Under the pieces are notes generated by a model. That model did not search any database and was not told where the DNA came from. It saw only the letters and a list, made by a program, of their open reading frames with translations. The translations under genes were made by a program, and so were the position numbers. This document shows positions 51,099 through 62,633 of a DNA stretch of 64,000 bases, in pieces (position 1 is the first letter of the stretch; each line of letters starts with the position of its first letter). This stretch comes from Prolixibacteraceae bacterium JC049 (GTDB lineage: Bacteria > Bacteroidota > Bacteroidia > Bacteroidales > Prolixibacteraceae), in NCBI GenBank assembly GCA_023369685.1, contig SACZ01000001.1, forward strand, positions 124,381 to 188,380. Direction: 5' to 3'.

Positions 51099-52406
51099 AT
51101 GTTTTCCAATTTTTACAGAAAAATTACCAAGCTGGAAATAGAACAGGTTCCGGTATTGTTTTTTATTGCCAAATGGTTTCTAATGAGTTTGCTGGTTGGA
51201 TTGTTGGCCGGATCAGCATCGGCAATATTGTTGCATTCGTTGGAATGGGCAACCAATTGGCGTGAATCGCATTTATGGATCATCTGGTTGCTGCCCATTG
51301 GTGGGTTAATCATTGGATTGATGTATCACTATCTGGGTGAAAGTGTGGTAAAAGGAAACAACCAATTGTTAGAGGAATTTCATAAACCGAAAAAAGTAAT
51401 TCCGCTGAGGATGGCTCCTTTGGTTTTTCTGGGAACAGTTTTGACTCACTTTTTTGGTGGATCGGCCGGACGAGAGGGTACAGCAGTGCAAATGGGCGGT
51501 GCAATAGCCGACCAGTTTTCAAAATATTTCAAGCTAAATAAATCGGACCGAAAGATACTTTTGATCATTGGAATTAGTGCTGGTTTTGCATCTGTATTTG
51601 GAACTCCTTTAGCAGGAACTGTATTTGCGTTAGAGGTGTTGGTTATTGGGAAAATGCGCTACGATGCACTTATTCCCAGCTTAATGTCGGCTGTAGTAGC
51701 CAATTATACAACTCACTTATGGCATGCACATCATACGGTTTATAACGTACCGTTTGTTCCCGAGATGAATATTACAACTATTCTTTGGGCTGCAATTGCT
51801 GGTTTGTGTTTCGGACTTGCTGGAATGTTATTCTCAAAATCGACCCATTTCTGGGGATCGCTATTTAAAAAGAGCTTCTCATATGCTCCTTTGCGACCAG
51901 TTATTGGAGGTGTTGTAATTGCTGTTGCTGTTTATTTATTGGGAACAACAAAATACATCGGTTTAGGTGTACCTACCATTGTCGATGCATTTTCAGCAGA
52001 TTTGAATTGGTACGATTTCCTTTTGAAAATTCTGTTTACGTCGTTCACGTTGGGAGCTGGTTTTAAGGGCGGTGAAGTAACTCCGCTGTTTTACATTGGA
52101 GCAACGTTAGGAAACTGCTTGGCATTTTTCATCCCCTTACCTATGGCCTTATTGGCAGGAATGGGATTTGTAGCTGTTTTCTCGGGAGCAACCAATACTC
52201 CAATTGCTTGTACATTAATGGGTATTGAGCTATTTGGAGCCGAAGGAGGAGTGTTTATTGCTATTGCTTGTGTAACGGCTTACGCCTTCTCGGGGCATAC
52301 CGGAATTTACAGTGCACAAATGATTGGAGCTCCAAAACATCGATTTTATGAAAGGCTAAATGGCGCTTTATTGAGTGAAGTGTCACGTGGGAAGCGAAAA
52401 AGTTAA
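51099..52406 (+). CDS. CLC-type transporter, probable fluoride/proton antiporter (CLC-F)
   Basis: A 435-aa membrane protein with about ten or more helices and the CLC fold. The gating-Glu motif GREGTAVQMGG is present, and the later conserved loop reads GAGFKGGEVTPLFYIG. The first CLC signature (GSGIP) is replaced by GSASA, as expected for divergent CLC-F members. The upstream fluoride riboswitch makes fluoride export the most likely role. No CBS domains. Confidence 0.88.
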   Translation: MFSNFYRKITKLEIEQVPVLFFIAKWFLMSLLVGLLAGSASAILLHSLEWATNWRESHLWIIWLLPIGGLIIGLMYHYLGESVVKGNNQLLEEFHKPKKVIPLRMAPLVFLGTVLTHFFGGSAGREGTAVQMGGAIADQFSKYFKLNKSDRKILLIIGISAGFASVFGTPLAGTVFALEVLVIGKMRYDALIPSLMSAVVANYTTHLWHAHHTVYNVPFVPEMNITTILWAAIAGLCFGLAGMLFSKSTHFWGSLFKKSFSYAPLRPVIGGVVIAVAVYLLGTTKYIGLGVPTIVDAFSADLNWYDFLLKILFTSFTLGAGFKGGEVTPLFYIGATLGNCLAFFIPLPMALLAGMGFVAVFSGATNTPIACTLMGIELFGAEGGVFIAIACVTAYAFSGHTGIYSAQMIGAPKHRFYERLNGALLSEVSRGKRKS

Positions 52407-54020
<1,614 letters not shown>

Positions 54021-54046
54021 TTTAGTTTAGGATTAAGATACTTTGA

Positions 54047-54073
54047 GCCTCGCCATTTCGGCGGGGCTTTTTT
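54047..54073 (+). terminator. Terminator after eno
   Basis: GCCTCGCC pairs with GGCGGGGC (one G-T pair) around ATTTC, followed by T6. Confidence 0.92.
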
Positions 54074-54143
54074 GTTCATGTCAACTAATCTTTAGGATTC
54101 CTTTTCGGAATAAAATGGAATAAAGAGCAACCCATTATTTTAC

Positions 54144-54151
54144 TACCTTTG
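54144..54151 (+). promoter_or_regulatory. -7 element of purB
   Basis: TACCTTTG matches TAnnTTTG, 48 bp before the purB start. The -33 region shows no clear TTTG. Confidence 0.55.
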
Positions 54152-54198
54152 TTGCCAGAAAACAAACATCAAATCAAATAATCACAAAGTTTAAAAAG

Positions 54199-55551
54199 AT
54201 GAAACTGAATGCGCTTTCTGCCATCTCTCCTGTAGATGGTCGTTACCGAAATAAAGTGGATGCCTTAGGTGGCTATTTTTCAGAGTATGCATTGATTAAA
54301 TACCGCGTATTGGTTGAGATCGAATACTTCATTTCGTTGTGTGAAATTCCATTGCCTCAATTGGCTAATTTCGATCAAAACTTATTCGAAGATCTTCGTA
54401 ATATCTATCGCGAATTTTCGGAAGAAGATGCTCAAAGAGCTAAAGATATCGAAGCGGTTACCAACCACGATGTGAAAGCTGTAGAGTACTTCATAAAAGA
54501 GAAGTTCGACGCAATGAACTTGCAAGAGTTCAAAGAATTCATTCACTTCGGATTAACTTCTCAGGATATTAATAATACATCGGTGCCTGCTTCATTGCGC
54601 GATGCTATTTACGATATCTACTATCCAATTTTGGAAGAGTTGATGTCTAAATTGAATGAGTTAGCCGATTCATGGGAAGAAATTCCAATGTTGGCAAGAA
54701 CTCACGGTCAGCCAGCTTCTCCAACACGTTTAGGAAAAGAGATCAGAGTTTTTATCGAGCGTATTCAAGTACAAATTGACCAGTTGAAAGGTATTCCTTG
54801 CTATGCTAAATTTGGAGGAGCAACCGGAAACTTCAATGCACACCATGTGGCATATCCTGAAATAGACTGGGTAGAGTTTGGAAACAAATTCTGTAACGAA
54901 AAATTGAAATTAGAGCGCTCGCAGATTACTACTCAGATTGCTCATTACGATAACTATGGTGCAATTTTCGATGGTTTGAAGCGTATCAATACTATTATTT
55001 TGGACTTGAACCGCGATATGTGGACTTACATCTCGATGGATTACTTCAAGCAGAAAATTAAGAAAGGTGAAGTAGGTTCTTCAGCAATGCCACACAAAGT
55101 GAATCCTATCGATTTCGAAAACTCGGAAGGAAATATTGGTATTGCCAATGCTGTTTTCGAGCACCTTACCAATAAACTACCAGTTTCACGTTTGCAGCGC
55201 GACTTAACAGATTCAACTGTATTGCGTAACATCGGTGTACCTATTGCTCACACAATTATCTCAATGAAATCGACATTGAAAGGTTTGACTAAATTGTTGT
55301 TGAACACCGATGCATTGAATGATGATTTGGAAGCCAACTGGGCAGTAGTTGCAGAAGCTATTCAAACGATCTTACGTCGCGAGAATTATCCAAATCCATA
55401 TGAAGCATTGAAAGAGTTGACTCGTACCAACAGTAAAATTACTCAGGAATCAATTGCTGAATTTGTAGAAACTTTGGATGTGAACGATTCTGTAAAAACT
55501 GAATTGAGACAAATCACACCTCAGAATTATACAGGAGTAAAATTCGAGTAA
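54199..55551 (+). CDS. purB: Adenylosuccinate lyase
   Basis: Cleaves adenylosuccinate and SAICAR in purine synthesis, releasing fumarate. The signature loop GSSAMPHKVNPIDFE is in place, with HFGLTSQDINNT and ARTHGQPASPT forming the active site. The 450 aa length and the SPVDGRYRNK start match the E. coli-type PurB. It is monocistronic, followed by a hairpin. Confidence 0.97.
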   Translation: MKLNALSAISPVDGRYRNKVDALGGYFSEYALIKYRVLVEIEYFISLCEIPLPQLANFDQNLFEDLRNIYREFSEEDAQRAKDIEAVTNHDVKAVEYFIKEKFDAMNLQEFKEFIHFGLTSQDINNTSVPASLRDAIYDIYYPILEELMSKLNELADSWEEIPMLARTHGQPASPTRLGKEIRVFIERIQVQIDQLKGIPCYAKFGGATGNFNAHHVAYPEIDWVEFGNKFCNEKLKLERSQITTQIAHYDNYGAIFDGLKRINTIILDLNRDMWTYISMDYFKQKIKKGEVGSSAMPHKVNPIDFENSEGNIGIANAVFEHLTNKLPVSRLQRDLTDSTVLRNIGVPIAHTIISMKSTLKGLTKLLLNTDALNDDLEANWAVVAEAIQTILRRENYPNPYEALKELTRTNSKITQESIAEFVETLDVNDSVKTELRQITPQNYTGVKFE

Positions 55552-55595
55552 AGGATATATAAGTACGATAGCTAATTTGTACTGAAACAAATTTG

Positions 55596-55632
55596 TTTTT
55601 AGGCTGTAAGGGAACTACTTTTACAGCCTAAA
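55596..55632 (+). terminator. Hairpin between purB and ABC transporter
   Basis: TTTAGGCTGTAA pairs with TTACAGCCTAAA around an 11-nt loop. A T-run is absent, so it is a weak terminator or a leader structure of the next gene. Confidence 0.4.
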
Positions 55633-55657
55633 TTATATCATAACCATTCATTATATT

Positions 55658-57478
55658 ATGAGAGAGTTTTTTAAAGTACTTGGGCGATTTATTCCTCCAT
55701 ACAAAACAGATTTGATATTGAACTTTGTGTACAATGTTTTGGGGGCGCTATTTGGAGTATTCTCATTCTTTATGCTAAAACCGGTTTTAGAAAAATTGTT
55801 TGAAACCGATACTACAGTTGTTGAGCGTGTGCCCTGGGCTTTAAGTAAGGATGCTATCTTTGATAATCTGAACTACTATATAACACAAGTAAAAGTAAAC
55901 TATTCAGAAGAGATTGCTTTATTAGCAATTTGTGGTTTACTTGTTATTATGGTGTTCATGAAAGTGCTTTTTACTTATCTGGCATCGTATAAAAGTGTTG
56001 GAATCCGAAATGGGGTAGTTCGCGATATTCGCAGCCAGATTTACGATAAGATAATTGCATTGCCTATCGGATATTTCACCGAAGAACGTAAAGGAGATAT
56101 CATTTCCAGAACAACAGGTGATGTGCAAGAGGTGGAAAACTCGGTTATGACATCGCTGGATATGTTCCTGAAAAATCCGGTGCTTATTCTGGCTTCGCTG
56201 GCAGGTATGTTAATAATGAGTGTGAAGATGACTCTTTTCGTTTTTATTTTACTTCCTGTTGCTGGTTATATCATTGGTCGGGTAGGACGCTCGTTGAAGA
56301 AGACATCACGTCGAGGACAAAATAAAATGGGAGAACTACTTTCTACCATCGAAGAGACATTATCTGGTTTACGTGTTATCAAGGCTTTCAATGCCGAAGA
56401 TCATATGAATGCGCGTTACGATGATGAGAATAACGAGTACCGTAGAATTATGAATAGTTTGATGCGTCGCCGAGTGTTGGCTCACCCGATGAGTGAATTG
56501 CTGGGAACCATTGTAATTGTTGTTGTACTTTGGTATGGTGGTCGTCTTATTCTGAATGAGAATAGCACGATGTCTGCTTCTGATTTTATCACTTTCTTGG
56601 TGGTGTTCTACGGAATTATTAATCCTGCAAAAGCATTTTCACAAGCTTTCTATAGTATTCAGAAAGGTTTGGCAGCAATGGATAGAATTGACGATATTCT
56701 GTATGCCGAGTCACCAATTAAGGAAGCTGAAAAGACAGAAACAATTGGAACATTCGATCAGGGAATCGAGTACGATAATGTAACATTTGCTTATGGAACA
56801 GAAGATGTATTGAAAAATGTATCGGTATCTATTCCTCGAGGAAAGATGGTGGCTTTAGTGGGGCAATCTGGTTCTGGTAAATCTACTTTTGTCGATCTGC
56901 TTCCTCGTTTCTACGATGTAAAAGCTGGTGCCATAAAAGTGAATGGAGTTGATATCAAAAAGGCCAGCATGAAAGAGCTTCGTGGCTTAATTGGTTACGT
57001 AAATCAGGAGCCTATCTTATTCAATGATTCATTCTTTAATAATATTGCTTTTGGTGTGGAAAATGCATCGATGGAGGATGTAATTGCTGCAGCCAAAGTG
57101 GCCAATGCACACGACTTCATCGAAGCCTCGGAAGATGGGTACCATACAAACATTGGTGATCGCGGAAGTAAATTATCAGGAGGACAGCGTCAGCGCTTAT
57201 CCATTGCTCGTGCAGTATTAAAGAACCCTCCGATTTTAATTTTGGATGAAGCAACTTCTGCTTTAGATACCGAATCTGAAAAGTTGGTTCAGCAAGCTTT
57301 AGAGAACCTGATGAAGGATAGAACATCGTTGGTGGTTGCTCACCGCTTGTCGACGATTAAAAATGCCGATCAAATTTGTGTATTCCATGAAGGAAAAGTG
57401 GTAGAAAGAGGAACTCATGATGAATTATTAAAACTGAATAAAGTTTATAGTAAACTGCACGAAATGCAAGCATTATAG
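55658..57478 (+). CDS. MsbA-like ABC exporter (fused permease and ATPase)
   Basis: A 606-aa half-transporter: six membrane helices (about residues 15-320) and a C-terminal ATPase. Walker A GQSGSGKST (near residue 405), signature LSGGQRQRLS, Walker B ILILDEATSALD and the H-loop AHRLST are intact. The family exports lipids such as lipid A core, or drugs; lipid flipping is likely but substrate unproven. A bidirectional terminator follows. Confidence 0.9.
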   Translation: MREFFKVLGRFIPPYKTDLILNFVYNVLGALFGVFSFFMLKPVLEKLFETDTTVVERVPWALSKDAIFDNLNYYITQVKVNYSEEIALLAICGLLVIMVFMKVLFTYLASYKSVGIRNGVVRDIRSQIYDKIIALPIGYFTEERKGDIISRTTGDVQEVENSVMTSLDMFLKNPVLILASLAGMLIMSVKMTLFVFILLPVAGYIIGRVGRSLKKTSRRGQNKMGELLSTIEETLSGLRVIKAFNAEDHMNARYDDENNEYRRIMNSLMRRRVLAHPMSELLGTIVIVVVLWYGGRLILNENSTMSASDFITFLVVFYGIINPAKAFSQAFYSIQKGLAAMDRIDDILYAESPIKEAEKTETIGTFDQGIEYDNVTFAYGTEDVLKNVSVSIPRGKMVALVGQSGSGKSTFVDLLPRFYDVKAGAIKVNGVDIKKASMKELRGLIGYVNQEPILFNDSFFNNIAFGVENASMEDVIAAAKVANAHDFIEASEDGYHTNIGDRGSKLSGGQRQRLSIARAVLKNPPILILDEATSALDTESEKLVQQALENLMKDRTSLVVAHRLSTIKNADQICVFHEGKVVERGTHDELLKLNKVYSKLHEMQAL

Positions 57479-57500
57479 ACAAAATCCGATTTTTAGATAT

Positions 57501-57541
57501 AAAAAAAGCAAGTAGGTTATTAACTCCTACTTGCTTTTTTT
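57501..57541. terminator. Bidirectional terminator between ABC exporter and peroxiredoxin-like gene
   Basis: AAAAAAGCAAGTAGG pairs with CCTACTTGCTTTTTT around a 9-nt loop. Confidence 0.93.
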
Positions 57542-57562
57542 GTGTCTGATTTATTGAGAACC

Positions 57563-58165
57563 TTATTTCAATTTATTCAGCTCTTTCAATAATGTATCAG
57601 CACTAATTCGTTTTTTATAGTTGGTTGAAAAATCGGTAAAAAGGATTTTTCCCATTTTATCTAAAACGAAAACTGAAGGAACAGGAAGTATTCCATTATT
57701 CAATCCTTCTGAACTTCTTGTCAATAAATTGGTGTAAGCTTTTGGTGCTTCAAATGCTACTCCCATTTTTTGAGCTAACTCAGTCGATGAATCCGAAAAC
57801 AACTGATAGTTCAGCTTATTCTTTTTAATTGCCTTTTCGATATTTTCTTTGGCATCAGGACTAATTCCAATAATCTGATAGCCTAATTTCTGAATGTCTT
57901 CCTCAATTTGTGCAACTTCGGAAAGATGTTCATTACAATATGGACACCAGGTGCCTCGGTAGAAAATAAGTACTGTTGGTTTTTGCTGAATAGCCTTGAA
58001 CAGTGACTGGTTATTACTTGCAATTGTTTTTGCGAATTCTGTTGGGATTGTTTGCCCTACTTTTAGAGGTTTTACCTCTTCTGGAGTTTGCGCTACTTGG
58101 GCAGTAGAAGTTAAGACAGAAACCATCAACCCCACGATCCCAAGAAATAATTTTCTTCTCATCAC
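57563..58165 (-). CDS. Secreted AhpC/TSA-type thioredoxin-fold protein
   Basis: A 200-aa protein with a signal peptide (about residues 1-22, STAQ). The AhpC/TSA domain contains FYRGTWCPYCNEHL, with a CPYC redox pair in place of the single peroxidatic Cys. It ends with VPSVFVLDKMGKILF. It probably reduces disulfides or peroxides in the periplasm. It is divergent from the DUF4268 gene. Confidence 0.8.
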   Translation of the reverse strand: MMRRKLFLGIVGLMVSVLTSTAQVAQTPEEVKPLKVGQTIPTEFAKTIASNNQSLFKAIQQKPTVLIFYRGTWCPYCNEHLSEVAQIEEDIQKLGYQIIGISPDAKENIEKAIKKNKLNYQLFSDSSTELAQKMGVAFEAPKAYTNLLTRSSEGLNNGILPVPSVFVLDKMGKILFTDFSTNYKKRISADTLLKELNKLK

Positions 58166-58414
58166 GTCTTAATTTTTGAATAATTGTATAGATAACCATA
58201 GGTGTTGCCTTTTGTTCGTGACTAAGGCTGTTAATTCTGTTTTCTTTGATGAATGGAATATGTAGTTAGTGTAAAAGGTTGTAATTATTGATTAAGAATT
58301 TGAGAGAATTCTGTATAAGTACTGTATTTTTGTAGCAGAAATTGAGATTTATAAAAGAAGGCTTTCCAGGATAAATGTTGCTGATGACATCTGGAAAGAA
58401 ATTAGAAAAGATAC

Positions 58415-58882
58415 ATGTATTCGAAGGAAGAAAAGAGACAGTTAATTGTAGATTTTTGGGCAGGATTTGACGAGTATTGCGAAACATTACCACATTTGGC
58501 AGGTGATCCTAAGAAGTGGATTTTGCACCGAACAAAAATGCGAGGTATTGATTTAAAGTTCGATCCGGGACGAAAATATACAGATGTAATATTGGAAGTT
58601 AACCACCGCAATGAGCGACGTAGATTGGAAATGTACGAGCGGATTGAGCAATACAAAGTAGTTATAGAAGAAGGTCTGGAAAATGAACTGACTTGGGACT
58701 TTGCTTTTGAACGCGAATTGGGTGAAGAAGTTTGTCGAATTTATACGCGCTTAGAGGGAGTAGATTTACATCGAAAAAAGGACTGGCCAACAATGTTTGA
58801 GTTTATGGCTGCAAAGATGTATCCTTTGCAAAATAATTTTGTCGATATCAGAGCTTTGATAAAAGATAAACAAGATGACTAA
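58415..58882 (+). CDS. DUF4268 family protein
   Basis: A 155-aa cytoplasmic protein, rich in aromatic and charged residues, with KKWILHRTKMRGIDLKFD and the C-terminal DWPTMFEFMAAKM. This matches the DUF4268 family seen alone in Bacteroidota and fused to restriction-type nuclease domains elsewhere. No catalytic motif is obvious. It is a single gene with its own terminator. Confidence 0.75.
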   Translation: MYSKEEKRQLIVDFWAGFDEYCETLPHLAGDPKKWILHRTKMRGIDLKFDPGRKYTDVILEVNHRNERRRLEMYERIEQYKVVIEEGLENELTWDFAFERELGEEVCRIYTRLEGVDLHRKKDWPTMFEFMAAKMYPLQNNFVDIRALIKDKQDD

Positions 58883-58884
58883 AT

Positions 58885-58916
58885 AAAAAATCCCAACCGA
58901 TATAGTTGGGATTTTT
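58885..58916. terminator. Bidirectional terminator after DUF4268 gene
   Basis: AAAATCCCAAC pairs with GTTGGGATTTT around a 7-nt loop, placed between convergent genes. Confidence 0.88.
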
Positions 58917-58929
58917 AGTTATATAAGAA

Positions 58930-59409
58930 CTATTTGCTCGTCTTTCGTCGACCTCTTTCCTGGTATTTTTTCATCATATGCCTTCTGAAGTTCACCTCTT
59001 CCTTTATCAGTTTTGCTACTTTCTGAATAGGTAGGACCTTCATTATTTTTTTAGAATAGGCTGCATTGAGTTCGTAATCCTTCTTCTGAAAATCAAGGTG
59101 CTTTTCAAGCATATTTTTTACCTCTGCATCTGAAGAATGATCCAGTAGTTTAAACATGTTTTGCTCAAATTCACGACGCTCTTTATGCAAGTCCAAACGC
59201 TTTTTCTCGAACTGATTGTAAACAGGCCAGAATTGTTGAGCCTCTTCAGGAGTAAGCTCCAGCTTTTCTGTTAAAAACGAGATCTTTTGAGTTTTATATT
59301 CTTCCCAATTTACTCGTTTCATTTTTCGATGTTGCTGCGAGAATCCGTTTAGGGTAACCGAGCAAATCAAAAGTAGTATGAATATTTTGATGGTATTTTT
59401 CATAGCCAT
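58930..59409 (-). CDS. Periplasmic Spy/CpxP-like helical protein of the ECF sigma operon
   Basis: A 159-aa protein with a signal peptide (about 1-24) and an all-helical, highly charged body. LTPEEAQQFWPVYNQFEKKR recalls the LTxxQ-like helices of Spy/CpxP stress chaperones. It is the third gene of the sigma operon, starting 8 bp after the putative anti-sigma gene. Such trios are common in Bacteroidota. A role as envelope stress sensor is inferred. Confidence 0.75.
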   Translation of the reverse strand: MAMKNTIKIFILLLICSVTLNGFSQQHRKMKRVNWEEYKTQKISFLTEKLELTPEEAQQFWPVYNQFEKKRLDLHKERREFEQNMFKLLDHSSDAEVKNMLEKHLDFQKKDYELNAAYSKKIMKVLPIQKVAKLIKEEVNFRRHMMKKYQERGRRKTSK

Positions 59410-59417
59410 TGTATTTT

Positions 59418-59888
59418 CTAGTTATAATTATCTGTACTGGTTAGTGAAACAATGTCGTAATCGTCGAGCTCAGCAACCAAATAATTCAAAAGCTGCTCAT
59501 CGTCTGACTGATCTTCTGTCGTTTCAATTATCTCTTCGGTGCTAAATTCATCCTCAAAATAATTCATTGCATCCAAATCGGCAAAAATTAAGGTCGAATC
59601 GGCATTAAAAGTGCTCTCTTGTTGCGACTGCCCATAATACTTTTCCAAAACCGAAGGCATATACATTTTCATGGGGACGTAAACCAATAGTCCAACAACA
59701 ATAAAACTTGCAACAAGTCCGAGTGCCGGTTTCAAGTGATGAATAATTCCCTTTTTCTGGGGAGCTTCCATCTCTTCAACTTCAGCCATTATTTTATGCT
59801 GCATCTCATCGAAGTAATTTTTAGGTACTTCAAATGGTGCTTTTGGCGAAGCATCGTCTAAACTCCATTTTTTATTCTTTTCACTCAT
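59418..59888 (-). CDS. Single-pass membrane protein, putative anti-sigma factor
   Basis: A 156-aa protein from ATG 59888 (a TTG at 59903 would add five residues). A cytoplasmic N-terminus contains FEVPKNYFDEMQHKIMAEVEE, a single helix (LGLVASFIVVGLLVYVPM, about residues 60-78) follows, then an acidic periplasmic tail. The topology and position between the sigma gene and the Spy-like gene fit an anti-sigma factor. The N-terminal P-x-N-Y-F motif recurs in Bacteroidota sigma operons. Confidence 0.75.
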   Translation of the reverse strand: MSEKNKKWSLDDASPKAPFEVPKNYFDEMQHKIMAEVEEMEAPQKKGIIHHLKPALGLVASFIVVGLLVYVPMKMYMPSVLEKYYGQSQQESTFNADSTLIFADLDAMNYFEDEFSTEEIIETTEDQSDDEQLLNYLVAELDDYDIVSLTSTDNYN

Positions 59889-59939
59889 CTCTTTACTATT
59901 CAAGTTACATTACTTTAGATAGTTGAAACCTAAAAAGGT

Positions 59940-60488
59940 TTAACTATTCAGTCGCATAAATTCCTCAATCTTTTTTACTGCATGGTGATATGACGCTTTT
60001 AATGCACCCTCAGAAGTTTCTAAAATCTCCGAAATTTGTTGGTACTTCAAATTGTCATAGTACTTCATGTTAAATACCAATCGCTGTTTTTCAGGTAAAC
60101 GAATAATGGCTTCCTGAAGCTTTTGGTCAATCTCATCACCCGAGAAATAGTCGTCCGATTGTAAGTTTTGCAACAAGTAAGTAGTGTCATCACCCAAAGG
60201 CATAATCGATCGACGTTTTTGTTGCTTTAAAAAACTTAACGCTTCGTTGGTTGCAATTCTGTACAACCAGGTAAACAGTCCCGATTCTGCTCTGAACTGC
60301 CCAATGCTTTTCCACACTTTTATCATTGTGTTTTGCATCACATCATCGGCGTCAGAATGGGCAATTACAATTTTACGAATATGCCAATACAGTCGCTCTT
60401 GATAGTCCTCAAGCAGCCAGCTAAAAGCAGTCTGTTTCTTATCCGGATCTTTAAAACCGGCTAATATTTCTCCGTCACGGTTATCCAT
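59940..60488 (-). CDS. ECF-type RNA polymerase sigma factor
   Basis: A 182-aa sigma factor. Region 2 includes ADDVMQNTMIKVWKSI and FTWLYRIATNEALSFL (about residues 45-90), and region 4 includes LPEKQRLVFNMKYYDNLKYQQISEIL (about 130-160). It is the first gene of a three-gene operon with its membrane regulator and a periplasmic helical protein. It probably responds to envelope stress. Confidence 0.93.
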   Translation of the reverse strand: MDNRDGEILAGFKDPDKKQTAFSWLLEDYQERLYWHIRKIVIAHSDADDVMQNTMIKVWKSIGQFRAESGLFTWLYRIATNEALSFLKQQKRRSIMPLGDDTTYLLQNLQSDDYFSGDEIDQKLQEAIIRLPEKQRLVFNMKYYDNLKYQQISEILETSEGALKASYHHAVKKIEEFMRLNS

Positions 60489-60650
60489 ACTGATTTATAA
60501 GGAGCGTTTATTGGACTTTGATTACTTTTTTCATTGATGGTTTAAAAGTACAAGAAAAAATTTTTTCAGAACCGAATGGAGATAAAAATCGATATCTGGC
60601 ATCGTTATTGTTAAATAAGAAGGGAACACACTCACTAAAACGAACAGATT

Positions 60651-61202
60651 ATGAAAAAATTTACCTCGCTTATTTTTCTTGTAATGCTATCATCTATCGG
60701 TTTTTCTCAAGAAATACCAATTGTTAGTGTTGGTGCTTCTATTAGAGATACTTATTCTATTGAATATTGTCAGGTATTCGACGAAATGGTTTACTCTGTA
60801 GAAGTTGGAGCACGAGGATTGCCTCTGGGAATAAAAGGGAAGAAGGATGAAGAGGCAAAATTTGGAGAATTCCCGGAGAATGTGAAAAAGACAAAACATT
60901 ATTATGCAGGTATTGAGTTTGGAGTGGGGCGACGATTAAAAAATTGGCTAATAATAGGAACCTTTGGATATTATCCTCGATATAAAGCTAGAAGCTGGTA
61001 CGATCCAGAAGAAGAATTAGGCCGAAAAGGACATTATTATAATATCTTTAATGCAAGTCATGATAAAGTTACTCTTGGAATAAAGGTGAAACATCTTATT
61101 CCTTTAGGAAAGAAGAAAAAGAATTTTCTTGCCCTGGGGACAAAATTTAGCGCTTTCGATGGTGTGGGCTTTACTTTAGGCTATGCATATAATGTCGATT
61201 AA
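60651..61202 (+). CDS. Secreted hypothetical protein, possible small beta-barrel
   Basis: A 183-aa protein with a signal peptide (MKKFTSLIFLVMLSSIGFSQ). The mature part alternates aromatic and polar residues with Gly-rich turns (YAGIEFGVGRRL, VGFTLGYAYN). The last residues end like an outer-membrane barrel strand. No specific family recognised. Confidence 0.6.
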   Translation: MKKFTSLIFLVMLSSIGFSQEIPIVSVGASIRDTYSIEYCQVFDEMVYSVEVGARGLPLGIKGKKDEEAKFGEFPENVKKTKHYYAGIEFGVGRRLKNWLIIGTFGYYPRYKARSWYDPEEELGRKGHYYNIFNASHDKVTLGIKVKHLIPLGKKKKNFLALGTKFSAFDGVGFTLGYAYNVD

Positions 61203-61232
61203 AGATTCTAATAGGCTATTGCGGTTTATGGT

Positions 61233-61240
61233 TATCTTTG
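61233..61240 (+). promoter_or_regulatory. -7 element of the PNGase F-like gene
   Basis: TATCTTTG matches TAnnTTTG, 29 bp before the start codon. Confidence 0.55.
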
Positions 61241-61269
61241 CTGATGTTTAAACCACAAAACCAATTAGT

Positions 61270-62502
61270 ATGAATCGTATTTTATTATGGAGTATATTGC
61301 TTCTAGCTGTATTGGGCTTATGCAATTGCTCACAACCAAATCAGTTTGGCGACCAGGAAGTGGTAGTATTCGACCACGAATTTATTCAGTTCAAGCCAAA
61401 CGATTTTAAAGATTTATCTCCAGACACAAAAGGAACCATTCGTTTAGCAGGAGGAAGAGTTCTGTTGAAAAAAGTAAGTGTTCCAAATTTCGATTTAACC
61501 ACAAAAGTGACAGCGAAAGTCATTTTGGCATCAGCTGGCGATCGTTGGGATAAGTCAGGTTCTTTGTTTGTGTTACCTAAAGAGCAGGTGACTAATATTC
61601 TTTCTATTGCAAAGAAAGAAGCAAAATTTCCAGAGGCAAAAGATAAGAAGCACTCAACTGTGGGTGCTGTTGCTGGCGAAAACTATAAACCGACAGTCGA
61701 ATTACTTCGATTTATGACTCCTTTTGGGGTAGGTGCTTATTCCGATTCAGTAACATTTCGTCATCGCAAACCGGTATACATTCCGCATTGGGAAAAAGAT
61801 GTACGCTGGGAAGAAGATATCACTCAGTTAATTTCAACCATTGAAGGAGAAGTATGGATTGGTGTTTGGGTAGATACTTGGACCAAAGAAGGGTATGTAA
61901 TCGATGTGAAATTACAATTCGAAGAGAGTAAAATTGTACAGGATGTTCAGCAACAAACAGAAGTTATTTCGTTGGTTAATGTAGTCCCTTATGTTGGAGA
62001 TATAAAAGGAGCATCGATTTTTGCACACAACGATTTGAAAACCAAATTTACCTTGCCACAAGGAGCAAAGAATGTTCGTTTATATTATACGACTACCGGT
62101 CACGGAGGTCATTCCGGTGGCGACGAGTTTGTAAAGCAAGAGAATATTTTGAAAGTAGATGGAGAATCGGTTTTCAAATTTACTCCATGGCGCGATGACT
62201 GTGCTCAGTTTCGTCGTTTTAACCCGGGAACCGGAGTTTGGTTAATTAAAGATACAGCTCAATATATTGATTGGAAAACCTGGAAATACAAACATAAAGT
62301 AATTGAAGAACGTTTAGGTTCTTCCGATTTGTCTCGTTCCAACTGGTGTCCGGGAAGTAAAGTGAGCCCGGTTATGGTTCCTTTAAAAGATATAAAAGCT
62401 GGCAAGCATACTTTCGCGATTTCAATTCCTAATGCACAACCTGTTGCAAAAGGAGAAATGAACCACTGGCTGGTTGCTGCTTATATTGTATACGATAAAT
62501 AA
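61270..62502 (+). CDS. PNGase F-like peptide-N-glycosidase, lipoprotein
   Basis: A 410-aa lipoprotein (LGLCNC, lipid Cys at residue 18 or 20). Two jelly-roll domains are suggested. The C-terminal one contains YYTTTGHGGHSGGDEFV, FTPWRDDCAQFRRFNPGTGVW and SSDLSRSNWCPGS, characteristic of PNGase F. The enzyme releases N-glycans from glycoproteins. The N-terminal domain has WIGVWVDTW. It could feed host or algal glycoproteins to the DPP11 and glycosidase genes of this window. Confidence 0.88.
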   Translation: MNRILLWSILLLAVLGLCNCSQPNQFGDQEVVVFDHEFIQFKPNDFKDLSPDTKGTIRLAGGRVLLKKVSVPNFDLTTKVTAKVILASAGDRWDKSGSLFVLPKEQVTNILSIAKKEAKFPEAKDKKHSTVGAVAGENYKPTVELLRFMTPFGVGAYSDSVTFRHRKPVYIPHWEKDVRWEEDITQLISTIEGEVWIGVWVDTWTKEGYVIDVKLQFEESKIVQDVQQQTEVISLVNVVPYVGDIKGASIFAHNDLKTKFTLPQGAKNVRLYYTTTGHGGHSGGDEFVKQENILKVDGESVFKFTPWRDDCAQFRRFNPGTGVWLIKDTAQYIDWKTWKYKHKVIEERLGSSDLSRSNWCPGSKVSPVMVPLKDIKAGKHTFAISIPNAQPVAKGEMNHWLVAAYIVYDK

Positions 62503-62633
62503 ATCGGATTACTAGATTCTCAGATTATGGGTAATATTAATATTAAATGTTTTTGCCATTAATCTGGGAATCCAATATTCTACAAACTTTTATAGATTTA
62601 TAGTTGTTTGTATTGCATATTAAATCGATGACA